Below are positions 17,400 to 26,064 of a DNA stretch of 32,023 nucleotides, one piece after another. Source of the DNA: an uncultured Rubritalea sp. (GTDB lineage Bacteria; Verrucomicrobiota; Verrucomicrobiia; Verrucomicrobiales; Akkermansiaceae); NCBI GenBank assembly GCA_937981665.1, contig CALJOJ010000052.1:1-32023 (forward strand). Direction: 5' to 3'. The position numbers and the translations under genes are program-made. Under the pieces are notes generated by a model. The model had not been told where the DNA came from and made no database searches. It saw only the letters and a list, made by a program, of their open reading frames with translations. The stretch's first letter is position 1, and each line of letters starts with the position of its first letter.

Positions 17400-18941
17400 A
17401 TGAAAACACTCATCACTTTAACTCTTTATAGTATTATTTCCTCTTCCTTTATTAAGGCGAAAGAGAATCATCATCCTAATATCATCCTCATCTTTGCTGA
17501 TGACTTAGGAATGGGAATGCTCAGCCACTATGGGCAAACGCACCTCACCACACCGAACATTGACTCCATTGCCAAAGAAGGCATCAGCTTCAAGCGGTTC
17601 TATGGTAGCACCTTCTGCGCTCCTTCTAGATACACACTTCTAACGGGAATGCATGATGGCCACCAAGGCGCAGGCTCACACACACCAGGGTCATTTATTA
17701 AAAAGCTCGATAAAACTACCCAAGATCCAGATCAATGGGAAGCGGTATACAACAAACACCTCGACGAGCGTAAAAAAAGGATCGTCATCCCAGACAGCGA
17801 GCTGTTCCTAGCTCAAGTCGCGAAAAAAGCCGGCTACACCACCGCCCAGTTTGGTAAGCTAGACATAGGCTTCCTCACATGGCATGACCGTATCAAGCGC
17901 CTAGGATGGGACCATTATGTAGGTTATTATGATCACGCTAGAGCACACGGGTTCTACCCTCGTTATCTCTGGAAAAATGGAGAAAAACTCCCACTTAAAG
18001 GCAATACAAAATGGGATGCTGGTAAAGCTAGTGAAAATGGTAACGAACCCGTGGGAAGTCATGGAGAGACCTACTCACAAGACATCTTTATTTCAGAAAT
18101 TCTAGACTTCATCCGCACCCACAAAGAAAAACCCTTTTTCATCTATCATTCTACTCAGCTGCCACACGGACCAGTGGCAGTGAATAAGTTACACCCTGAA
18201 GTCGCTGATAATCCAGACCTAACCCTTTCTGAAAAGAAATACGCGAGTATGGTAAAAATGTTAGATGAGCATGTGGGACTCATTCTAAAAGAACTCAAAG
18301 ACCAAGGAATAGAGGATAATACCATCGTCATGTTTACCTCTGATAACGGTCACGAAACATACTACGAAAACAAAAAGAAAAAGCTTCCTAAGAAAAATAA
18401 AAAACTACTAACAGATCACTCTAAGTCTAATATGACTAATAACAAATGGCGCACCAGTAATGGCGGCGATATTTTCAACGGTGCAGCTGGTATGGCAGGT
18501 CTAAAATGGGATACCCTAGAAGGTGGTATCCATTGCCCAATGTTTATCAAATGGCCGGCTAAAATCAAACCTAACAGTAACTCTGAACACTTAGCCACTC
18601 ATTACGATTTCATGGCAACTCTCGCTGACCTTACAGGGCAGTCTATACCCAAAGAAAAAAACAGCTTATCCTACCTCCCTACATTGACAGGGGCTAAGGA
18701 ACAACCTACGCATGACTGGATCTTCGTAAACTTCGGTAGAGCAACGAAAGGAACCGTCATCACAAAGGACCACTGGAAACTAATCCAATTAAAGAATGGA
18801 AGTTTCCAACTCTATAGCCTCAAGGATGACTTCAAAGAGGAAGTCAACGTCGAAAAGCAACACCCTGAAATAGTCAAGAAACTCAAAAGTATCTTCCTCA
18901 AAGAACAAGGGAAGCTACGTCCTGACACCGCTACAAAATAA
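17400..18941 (+). CDS. Secreted formylglycine-dependent sulfatase (S1 family)
   Basis: A 513-residue exported sulfatase; the signal peptide is MKTLITLTLYSIISSSFIKA. PNIILIFADDLG carries the calcium-binding D34-D35. C73-A-P-S-R77 is the CxPSR signature whose cysteine is converted to formylglycine, and LLTG follows. Later landmarks are FGKLDIGF, FFIYHSTQLPHGP, MFTSDNGHE (metal site) and WDTLEGGIHCPMFIKWP. The family hydrolyses sulfate esters of polysaccharides or small molecules; arylsulfatase-like enzymes in marine PVC bacteria usually act on algal glycans. No maturase gene (anSME or FGE) is in the window. It follows the lipase gene by 52 bp on the same strand. Confidence 0.93.
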   Translation: MKTLITLTLYSIISSSFIKAKENHHPNIILIFADDLGMGMLSHYGQTHLTTPNIDSIAKEGISFKRFYGSTFCAPSRYTLLTGMHDGHQGAGSHTPGSFIKKLDKTTQDPDQWEAVYNKHLDERKKRIVIPDSELFLAQVAKKAGYTTAQFGKLDIGFLTWHDRIKRLGWDHYVGYYDHARAHGFYPRYLWKNGEKLPLKGNTKWDAGKASENGNEPVGSHGETYSQDIFISEILDFIRTHKEKPFFIYHSTQLPHGPVAVNKLHPEVADNPDLTLSEKKYASMVKMLDEHVGLILKELKDQGIEDNTIVMFTSDNGHETYYENKKKKLPKKNKKLLTDHSKSNMTNNKWRTSNGGDIFNGAAGMAGLKWDTLEGGIHCPMFIKWPAKIKPNSNSEHLATHYDFMATLADLTGQSIPKEKNSLSYLPTLTGAKEQPTHDWIFVNFGRATKGTVITKDHWKLIQLKNGSFQLYSLKDDFKEEVNVEKQHPEIVKKLKSIFLKEQGKLRPDTATK

Positions 18942-18949
18942 ATAATCTT

Positions 18950-18979
18950 CAAGGCTGTGAATCTATAATCACAGCCTTG
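18950..18979. terminator. Hairpin between convergent sulfatase and rapA-like genes
   Basis: CAAGGCTGTGA (18950-18960) pairs perfectly with TCACAGCCTTG (18969-18979) over an 8-nt loop. The flanks are A/T-rich, but neither strand has a continuous T run, so it is a likely but not classical bidirectional terminator. Confidence 0.65.
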
Positions 18980-19007
18980 AGTTAAGTTCACAAAGTCAAA
19001 AAATAGA

Positions 19008-21734
19008 CTAATTCCTCCAAACAAGTTTCAGACCATCCAGCCTCACTCTCGCTGAGCCGACCGCTGACTTTAGTTCCTCGATCTGCGCCTTTAGCTGGTT
19101 GATTTCCCTATCACTCACAGTCACATTAATCTCTGATAGTTCTTCTAGTCTACTCAGTTCAGCCCCCATGATTTCTTCCACTCTAGTAGCTCCCTCCTCA
19201 GCAAGGATTGCCATTTTAGTTAATGCTAGTTTTTCGCACTGTTCCATCATGGCTGGAACCAGCTGTTTCTTCAGGGTTGGATTAGCTAACAGTTTTCTGA
19301 GGTTCCCCTCTCGTAGTCTCACCTTACGTAAGCCCATATCTTCACTCGCATCACTAAGTTTATGATCCACAGCCACACGGATCGGCTTAGCGGACAAGAA
19401 CCTGTCCACGTTGAGTGAACGTGGTGCGATGACTTCAGCCACGTAGTAAGCTTCTAAATAAACTCCCTTTTCTCCACTCCCTTCCCAGACTCCGAAGCCA
19501 GCATTTCCTGTCTCACTAGATAGCATGACATCCATCGCACTCCTAACAAGCGGATGATCCATACTTATAAATCTAACATCCTCACGGCTCAGAGCGTGTT
19601 CTCTATCGAAAGTCACCATCAGACCTTCATCAGGAATATCAGCCGCAAGCTCCGTCTTCATATGACTCACAGTGAGTAGATAACTGCGGTCATTCATTTC
19701 CTCAATCCCTAGACCAAGATGATCTAACAATTTTAAAGTAAACTTCTTAAAGCCAGGATCTACATCCACCGCTTCTATCCGGTCAATCATCTTCTGTGAA
19801 TCTTTAATACGGTAACTATTCAGAGCCAAGAGCTTCTCCTGACCACTCATAAGCTTTTCCTTAACCGCTTCCATTTGCTTACGTGAGAAAGCTATAAGAT
19901 CATTCAACCCCTCATAGCTAAACATCATTTTGAGGAGCTCTAACATCTCGCCACAGGCATTATACACCTCGGTAGCTCCATGCACATTATGCTCAAAGGC
20001 ATCTAGACCTTCATGATACCACCGAGCCACCACTTCATCCTCAGAACCAGCCACATATGGCACGTGAATATTGATCTGTTCAGTCTGGCCAATTCTATCA
20101 AGACGCCCAATTCGCTGCTCTAAAAGCTCTGGGTCATCTGGTAAATCATACAATACGAGATGGTGCGCGAACTGGAAGTTCCTCCCCTCACTACCTATCT
20201 CACTACAGAGAAGAATCTGAGCTCCATCTTCATCTGCAAAATAAGCTGCATTTCTATCACGCTGAAGTAAGGTGAGGTCTTCATGGAAGAGTGCCACCTC
20301 TACATTCATCTCGCTCTGTAACTGCTCAGCTATCAGCTCAGCCTGAGCACGTGTCTTCACTATCAGTAAAACTTTTTCCCCCCATTCCCCCTCGGTATTT
20401 AAACCAAGTTTTTTGATGAGTCCAGCTAACCACTTGATCTTACCACCCTCTTCCACTTCCGTGAGATGTGCTTTTCTTTCAGGGAATCCAGAAAGATAAT
20501 CTCGCGTATTTCTGAACATCACTCTCCCTGGACCAAAGCTATCTAACAGATCTTCCATGAGCTTATTTCTCACTTCTTCATCACCACCCATCAGAGCCTC
20601 CATGCCTTCTTTGACACGTTGGGACTGCTTACCAAATTCCTTCACTTCTGCCGCTGAAGGTAACTTACCTTTACTCAGATTAGTTAATAACGTAGCAGTT
20701 TTCTCGTAGTCATCACTCTCCTTGAGATAAGCCTTCAAATCTGAGAACCGATCACCATCTAACAATCTAAGACGAGCAAAATGACCTTCTGGACCTAGCT
20801 GCTGCGGAGTCGCCGTTAGAAGTAACACAGCCTCAGTCTGTGAAGCTAGAGAATCCACAAGAGCATATTCAGGGCTCACTTTCTTCTCACTCCACTCAAG
20901 GTGATGCGCCTCATCCACGATGAGCATATCCCAGCAAGCTTCGAGTACTTGCTCCGCTCTCTTAGACTGCCCAGTTAGGAAATTTATACTGGTGATCACT
21001 AGCTGACTATCTAAGAATGGATTCACCTTATTATTCTCTTCGATCGCCTTACAACGCTCTTCATCAAACAAGCTAAACAGCATGTTAAATCTACGTAACA
21101 ACTCTACAAACCACTGATGAACTAAACTCTCCGGCAGAACAATCAGCACTCGATCAGCACGACCTGTCAGATGCAGACGGTGCATGATCATACATGCTTC
21201 TATCGTCTTACCTAGTCCTACTTCATCCGCTAAAAGAACACGTGGTCGCACGCGTTTAGAAACCTCACTCACGATAGACATCTGATGTGGTATCAGATCA
21301 GCTCTCGCCCCCATAAAGCCTCTGAGCACACTCCCTTTGATCTGACTATTTCTATAAAGAGTCTCCACCCTGAGACGAAAATCTCTATCATCATCCACAG
21401 CTCCTCCTAAAAGACGATCATGCGGTTTATTCAGTGACATACTATCGCTCAGCTCTCCTTCCTCAAGCTCACGATCAGGCGTGACATAGATGACGACATC
21501 ACCCTCTTCTCTGACCTCAATAACTTCTAGCTCCTGGTCATCATGAGTCAGAACCTGATCTCCGGCACTAAAGACCACTCTCCTAAGAGGTGCTGTTTCC
21601 ACCGAGTACATCCTACGTTGTTCCACTGCAGGGAAGAGAATATCCACCACCCCGTTTTCAATGCTTAGCACCATGCCAAGTCCCATTTCCGGCTCCGAGT
21701 CACTGACCCATCTTTGCCCCACTGCTATGTCCAT
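19008..21734 (-). CDS. rapA: RapA-like SNF2-family ATPase (RNA polymerase recycling)
   Basis: 908 residues, close to E. coli RapA (968). The N-terminal ~100 residues are beta-rich (VGQRWVSDSEPEMGLGMVLSI), like the RapA Tudor-like domains. SNF2 motor lobe 1 has PHQMSIVSEV, DEVGLGKT (170-177), DEAHH from 273 and LTATPQQLG. Lobe 2 has LLCSEIGSEGRNFQFAHHLV, DLPDDPELLEQRIGRLDRIGQ. The region after the motor and the C-terminal coiled coil (SRLEELSEINVTVSDREINQLKAQIEELKS) follow RapA order. RapA binds RNA polymerase and helps release stalled or post-termination complexes. It lies 59 bp downstream of the AsmA-like gene on the same strand. Confidence 0.92.
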   Translation of the reverse strand: MDIAVGQRWVSDSEPEMGLGMVLSIENGVVDILFPAVEQRRMYSVETAPLRRVVFSAGDQVLTHDDQELEVIEVREEGDVVIYVTPDRELEEGELSDSMSLNKPHDRLLGGAVDDDRDFRLRVETLYRNSQIKGSVLRGFMGARADLIPHQMSIVSEVSKRVRPRVLLADEVGLGKTIEACMIMHRLHLTGRADRVLIVLPESLVHQWFVELLRRFNMLFSLFDEERCKAIEENNKVNPFLDSQLVITSINFLTGQSKRAEQVLEACWDMLIVDEAHHLEWSEKKVSPEYALVDSLASQTEAVLLLTATPQQLGPEGHFARLRLLDGDRFSDLKAYLKESDDYEKTATLLTNLSKGKLPSAAEVKEFGKQSQRVKEGMEALMGGDEEVRNKLMEDLLDSFGPGRVMFRNTRDYLSGFPERKAHLTEVEEGGKIKWLAGLIKKLGLNTEGEWGEKVLLIVKTRAQAELIAEQLQSEMNVEVALFHEDLTLLQRDRNAAYFADEDGAQILLCSEIGSEGRNFQFAHHLVLYDLPDDPELLEQRIGRLDRIGQTEQINIHVPYVAGSEDEVVARWYHEGLDAFEHNVHGATEVYNACGEMLELLKMMFSYEGLNDLIAFSRKQMEAVKEKLMSGQEKLLALNSYRIKDSQKMIDRIEAVDVDPGFKKFTLKLLDHLGLGIEEMNDRSYLLTVSHMKTELAADIPDEGLMVTFDREHALSREDVRFISMDHPLVRSAMDVMLSSETGNAGFGVWEGSGEKGVYLEAYYVAEVIAPRSLNVDRFLSAKPIRVAVDHKLSDASEDMGLRKVRLREGNLRKLLANPTLKKQLVPAMMEQCEKLALTKMAILAEEGATRVEEIMGAELSRLEELSEINVTVSDREINQLKAQIEELKSAVGSARVRLDGLKLVWRN

Positions 21735-21793
21735 TTAGTAATTGTTTAGAATCTGTATATATTTAAAAAAATCGGGAGAGATTTCAAAGCTTA

Positions 21794-23446
21794 TTAAAAA
21801 GGTAACGGTATACCAGGAATCTTAGGTAATTCCGGTAGATCTGGAATAGGTAATTCCGGTATCCCTGGTAAGGATGGAGTGCCAGACTCATCATCGTCAT
21901 CGACACTAGCTCCGTTTGCAGCTCCAGAACCAGCTCCAGTAATTCCATTTAGTAGCCCCTTAGCAGCATCAGCAGCTCCTTTCAAACCTTCTTTCACAAG
22001 CCCTTTATCATCGTTCAAAAGACCTTGTATCTGCTTCACTGGAACTCCATTCTCAAGACCGCCTTCTATTATCTTCTTCGCGGCATCAGGAGTGATGTTC
22101 AACAGCTCCGAAAAGCCTGCATCGATCGCTGCCTGAATCATTCTATCCTTAAGATCATTCGTCACAGCACCGATCACTCCACCCACCTCAACACGTGTCC
22201 AGTAAAGTCCATCCTTACCACGCTTAAATACATTATCTTTAGCACCAGGAAGAGCTAATAAATTTTTAGCTGGTATCCCGACATCAAATGCTCCGTCAAG
22301 TTTCTCACCATCAATTTCAAGATCACCCTCTACTTGAATTAATCCCGCGCTAACCAATTTCAGATTTTTTAAACCATAAGTATCTCGGTACTTCTCTACA
22401 TCACATGAAAACTCTTGAAAATCAACCGTGCGATAATCTTCAGAGAAATACTGAGCCATCGTATCTAAAAGAGGTAAAGCCTTCAGCTGACCATCAAGGA
22501 TGTCAATATGACCAGTAATCTTTGGCTCATTACCAGACCTCGGGATGATTTTAAACGTTCCTTTCACCTCACCTGTTAGATGACGTTGCCAGTCTCCTGG
22601 TACAACATCAGAACAGCGAAGACCAGTAAGTTTACCGTCGACATCATAAAGCTTACTTGCAGTAGGAGAAAGATCAGCCACTCCATTCAGGACTAATTCC
22701 CCACTACCAAAAACATTTAACTTCACATCATCAATATAGATCTCATCATCAAACTGAGTCAACTTCCCACTAGTTAATCTAGCAGATTTCAACATCGGAA
22801 AAGGAAGCTCTAGTAGTCCATTATCTATCTGAAGCTCATACTTCGCTCCTTCTTTCTGAGCCACTACATGCAGTCTACCTAGCTTGAAATCACCAGAATT
22901 AGTAATCACTTTAGCGCGTATATTAGAAACCTCCGCATCAAGGATTTCTATCTCCTCAGGAAGCAGACTAGCGATAAAACCTTTTTCTTTCTTAGGCAAT
23001 TCTATCTTCTCGAATGGCTTACGTAAATCCACCTCCGCATACACACTACGTACTCTAATATTCTTCACTCTGATTTTATCGCGCTTAATGAAATCCATTT
23101 TCACATCGAATGCAATATCCTCGACTTTAACTGACTCAATCAAGCCGTCACCCGCAGCATCGAAGCTCTCATTCTTTCCGTCCATTCCGGACCAAGTAAA
23201 CTTACCAAACTCCCCTTCAGTCCCTAGCTCAGCAGACACCTGCTCAGAAACTTCCTCCCTAAAACCTTCACTTCCTAAAAAGGCAATTGCTTTTCTGTAC
23301 GCAAATATCCCACCGATGACACCCATGATCAGCACCCCTATTAAAATCTTCCACCACAATCCCTTAGCCCAACCACCAGAAATCTTCCGTGGTTTATTTT
23401 CTGTGTTGCTATTCTGGTTTCTATTCTTTCTTCGTCTGCATGACAT
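21794..23446 (-). CDS. AsmA-like membrane-anchored envelope protein
   Basis: A 550-residue protein. A basic N-terminus (MSCRRRKNRN) precedes one transmembrane helix at about 33-50. The rest is periplasmic and beta-rich with repeated short strands (VKVEDIAFDVKMDFIKRDKIRVKNIRVRSVYAEVDLRKPFEKIELP), and GHIDILDGQLKALPLLDTMAQYF resembles the AsmA C-terminal region. This family includes bridge-like proteins proposed to move lipids between membranes. The end is proline-rich in repeating PELPxxPxLP units (about 526-550), likely disordered. It is transcribed before the rapA-like gene; no functional link between them is known to me. Confidence 0.7.
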   Translation of the reverse strand: MSCRRRKNRNQNSNTENKPRKISGGWAKGLWWKILIGVLIMGVIGGIFAYRKAIAFLGSEGFREEVSEQVSAELGTEGEFGKFTWSGMDGKNESFDAAGDGLIESVKVEDIAFDVKMDFIKRDKIRVKNIRVRSVYAEVDLRKPFEKIELPKKEKGFIASLLPEEIEILDAEVSNIRAKVITNSGDFKLGRLHVVAQKEGAKYELQIDNGLLELPFPMLKSARLTSGKLTQFDDEIYIDDVKLNVFGSGELVLNGVADLSPTASKLYDVDGKLTGLRCSDVVPGDWQRHLTGEVKGTFKIIPRSGNEPKITGHIDILDGQLKALPLLDTMAQYFSEDYRTVDFQEFSCDVEKYRDTYGLKNLKLVSAGLIQVEGDLEIDGEKLDGAFDVGIPAKNLLALPGAKDNVFKRGKDGLYWTRVEVGGVIGAVTNDLKDRMIQAAIDAGFSELLNITPDAAKKIIEGGLENGVPVKQIQGLLNDDKGLVKEGLKGAADAAKGLLNGITGAGSGAANGASVDDDDESGTPSLPGIPELPIPDLPELPKIPGIPLPF

Positions 23447-23555
23447 AAGTGTACGCTACCTACAATTTAATATCTCTCAAGATTTCTTCTCGCCAAATCT
23501 AAAAAAAATAGGTTTCATGTAAACAAATTACATTAACCACTTATAGCCTAATATC

Positions 23556-25475
23556 GTGCTAGAATTAAAAGACTTTTGTTTCACTATAGAAAAGGACGGC
23601 GAGCCTCATAATCTCATTGACCGCGTAAATCTGAAGATCCCTGCAGGCCACTTCATGGCTATTGTGGGACCATCAGGATGTGGTAAAACTACACTGCTTA
23701 ACACCATTGCTGGACTCAATGAGATGTCCGAAGGCTACATATTCTGGAAAGGCCGCGATCTCGAAGAAGATGGTGACCTCGAACCGGCTGAGCTAGGTTA
23801 TGTTCCCCAGTTCTCCATCGCCTTCGAAGAGCTCACTGTAGATGAGTCCATTGAGGCAGTCACCAAGCTCCGCGTCAAAACCAATGACCTCGGTGAGCTT
23901 GATCAGCGTATTGACAGAGTACTTGAGGAAACAGGGCTCACAGACATTGCGGATCGCCAAGTCAAAGTGCTCTCAGGTGGACAAAAACGCCGCCTAGGAC
24001 TAGCTATGGAACTAGTCACAGACCCTACACTACTTCTCTGTGATGAAGTAACTTCTGGTCTAGACCCCAGATCAGAGAGAGACATTGTTCGTCGGCTCCA
24101 TGACATTTCACGCCGTGATGGCCGCATTGTCATTTCCGTCACGCACTCACTCGCTCACTTAGAACTCTACGACTCTATCCTCGTGCTTCACGAAGGACGA
24201 GTGGCCTTTCATGGTCCACCAGATGAGCTCACCCACTACTTCTCAGTAGATGACACTGAGGAAATATACCCACGTCTTGGAAAACAAGAATCAACAAAAT
24301 GGAATAAGTCATGGGAAAAACACGCTGATAGCTACTATCAAAAAATTGAGGACACACGCGTTGAATTAATTAAATCCGGTAAGCTTAATGCACCACTAGC
24401 TCATGGTCTCACCTCTAAATCATCAGAAGATCTAGAAATCGAAAAAAACATCAATCTCGATGCCACAACAGAACTCGACGCCGAAGAAGAAGTCACCTTA
24501 TCGAAGCGCCAAAAACGTAGAAAAAAAGCAGAATCTAGTAAGCTCGATGATGAGTTTGACGTCGCCAAGACAGACTTCATCCAAGAAGTATCCATCGCAG
24601 TGCAGACGCCTGGTATATTTAGCCAGTTTAGCACACTACTTGCTCGTAGATGGAAAATTTTCTTCCGCGACCGTGGACAAGTGTACCTCCAGCTCGCTAT
24701 TATGATTTGCTTCCCACTGATCGTCATTCTCTTTGCTGATCAAGGAAACGAAACTCTACGAAAATTCTCAGACGCAGGAACCGATTATTCGATTGATGGC
24801 ATTAAGGAACTCAATGAAATTGCTAAAAACCGTCTCAATGTCGGTGGAGCAGTATCTGGCATCATCATGTTCCAAATGGTTCTTCTCGCCCTCATGGGAT
24901 CAAATAATGCAGCCAGAGAAATTGCTGGTGAACGTAAGATTATGGAAAAAGAAAAATTCGGTGGAGTGAGCCCAGTGGCATACCTACTGAGTAAAGTCAC
25001 CTTCCTCATAGCCATCATCCTAGTGCAGTCACTAGTGATGGGAATAGCAGTACAGGCAACTTGGACATTCAAGGGGGCTGAAGCTAGTAGCTATATAGAT
25101 CACTTTACCTTCCTCATATTGATCAATGCATCCATGTCATTCATCTGTCTGGGTATTTCAGCAATGATGAAGACCGCTGAAAAAGCCTCCATGCTCTCGA
25201 TTTATCTCGTAGGCTTTCAGCTTCCTCTATCTGGCGCCATGCTAGCTCTCCCTGATCTAGTAGGACAGATCACGAGACCATTCATATCGGCCTACTGGGC
25301 ATGGTCAGGAAGCTTGCAGAATCTACAATCTGGTTACTACGATGCCGTGAAAGATGTTACCAAAACACCGATCGACCTGGGATCCAATCTTTCATCATTC
25401 ATACTTATAGCACAGATAGTCATCGGCTTAGTCATCACATTTATCGGGATAAAACGCCACCAATGGGAACACTAG
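23556..25475 (+). CDS. ABCG-like half transporter (ATPase fused to ABC-2 permease)
   Basis: 639 residues with a GTG start at 23556, chosen because it leads straight into the ABC domain (MLELKDFCFTIEKDGE). The nucleotide-binding domain has GPSGCGKT (38-45), Q-loop YVPQ with Q85, LSGGQKRR from 139, Walker B LLLCDE (159-164), D-loop SGLD and switch histidine in VTHS. Residues ~255-345 are a charged linker (EEEVTLSKRQKRRKKAESS). From ~360 the ABC-2 membrane domain begins (FSTLLARRWKIFFRDRGQVYLQL), with about six helices. The ATPase-first, membrane-second order is that of ABCG/White exporters. It would function as a dimer; the substrate is unknown. Confidence 0.93.
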   Translation: MLELKDFCFTIEKDGEPHNLIDRVNLKIPAGHFMAIVGPSGCGKTTLLNTIAGLNEMSEGYIFWKGRDLEEDGDLEPAELGYVPQFSIAFEELTVDESIEAVTKLRVKTNDLGELDQRIDRVLEETGLTDIADRQVKVLSGGQKRRLGLAMELVTDPTLLLCDEVTSGLDPRSERDIVRRLHDISRRDGRIVISVTHSLAHLELYDSILVLHEGRVAFHGPPDELTHYFSVDDTEEIYPRLGKQESTKWNKSWEKHADSYYQKIEDTRVELIKSGKLNAPLAHGLTSKSSEDLEIEKNINLDATTELDAEEEVTLSKRQKRRKKAESSKLDDEFDVAKTDFIQEVSIAVQTPGIFSQFSTLLARRWKIFFRDRGQVYLQLAIMICFPLIVILFADQGNETLRKFSDAGTDYSIDGIKELNEIAKNRLNVGGAVSGIIMFQMVLLALMGSNNAAREIAGERKIMEKEKFGGVSPVAYLLSKVTFLIAIILVQSLVMGIAVQATWTFKGAEASSYIDHFTFLILINASMSFICLGISAMMKTAEKASMLSIYLVGFQLPLSGAMLALPDLVGQITRPFISAYWAWSGSLQNLQSGYYDAVKDVTKTPIDLGSNLSSFILIAQIVIGLVITFIGIKRHQWEH

Positions 25476-25507
25476 AACGCCGATTTTATAAGAGATAACA
25501 GAATTAC

Positions 25508-25540
25508 GCCTTGCTGAACCACGTTCAGCAAGGCATTTTT
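25508..25540 (+). terminator. Intrinsic terminator of the ABC transporter gene
   Basis: GCCTTGCTGAAC (25508-25519) pairs perfectly with GTTCAGCAAGGC (25523-25534) around a CAC loop. The sequence ATTTTT follows. Confidence 0.93.
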
Positions 25541-25620
25541 ATTGGTACAATAATCAATTTAGAGTGTAACCTTTTGTTGACCATACCTTATATTCATATA
25601 ACTTTATATACAACTAATTC

Positions 25621-26022
25621 ATGGCACGTAAATCACGCAAAAAGAAAAAAGCAGCATCTAATCCAGCTCCAGTCATCATCGGAGCTGTCTGTGCAGTAGC
25701 CCTTGTCGCTGGCGGCATCTATGTTATCAATAATCCTAGCGGAACCTCTAGCGCTAACCTACTCTCCATAGACACCTATACAACATCACCAGAATCCCAA
25801 CGAGGATCAACCTTCGAGGTACGTGGAGAAGTAATCAAAAAAATAGCATACAAAGACGGTGTTAGACAGGTATTGCAAGTCAGATACAACAACGAGGACA
25901 TCCCCATCGTAGTCCCTGCTGATGTTGACGGCCCTAATATCAACACCCAGCAAGAATACACATTCACAGTAAATGCAAAAGACGATGCATGGTTATTTGC
26001 TACCGCATACACGGACAAATAA
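25621..26022 (+). CDS. Small membrane-anchored protein, possible OB-fold
   Basis: 133 residues: a very basic N-terminus MARKSRKKKKA, one transmembrane helix at about 17-36, then an exported beta-rich domain. The segment FEVRGEVIKKIAYKDGVRQVLQVRYNNEDI, followed by PIVVPADVDG and QQEYTFTVNA, has the strand rhythm of a small OB-fold such as CcmE or NfeD-like domains, but I see no cofactor motif (no HxxxY of CcmE). It lies 42 bp before the helical secreted protein gene, so the two may be co-transcribed. Function unknown. Confidence 0.72.
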   Translation: MARKSRKKKKAASNPAPVIIGAVCAVALVAGGIYVINNPSGTSSANLLSIDTYTTSPESQRGSTFEVRGEVIKKIAYKDGVRQVLQVRYNNEDIPIVVPADVDGPNINTQQEYTFTVNAKDDAWLFATAYTDK

Positions 26023-26064
26023 TCCTCTTAAATCAAGTTACGGATCCTATAACACTATTTATTT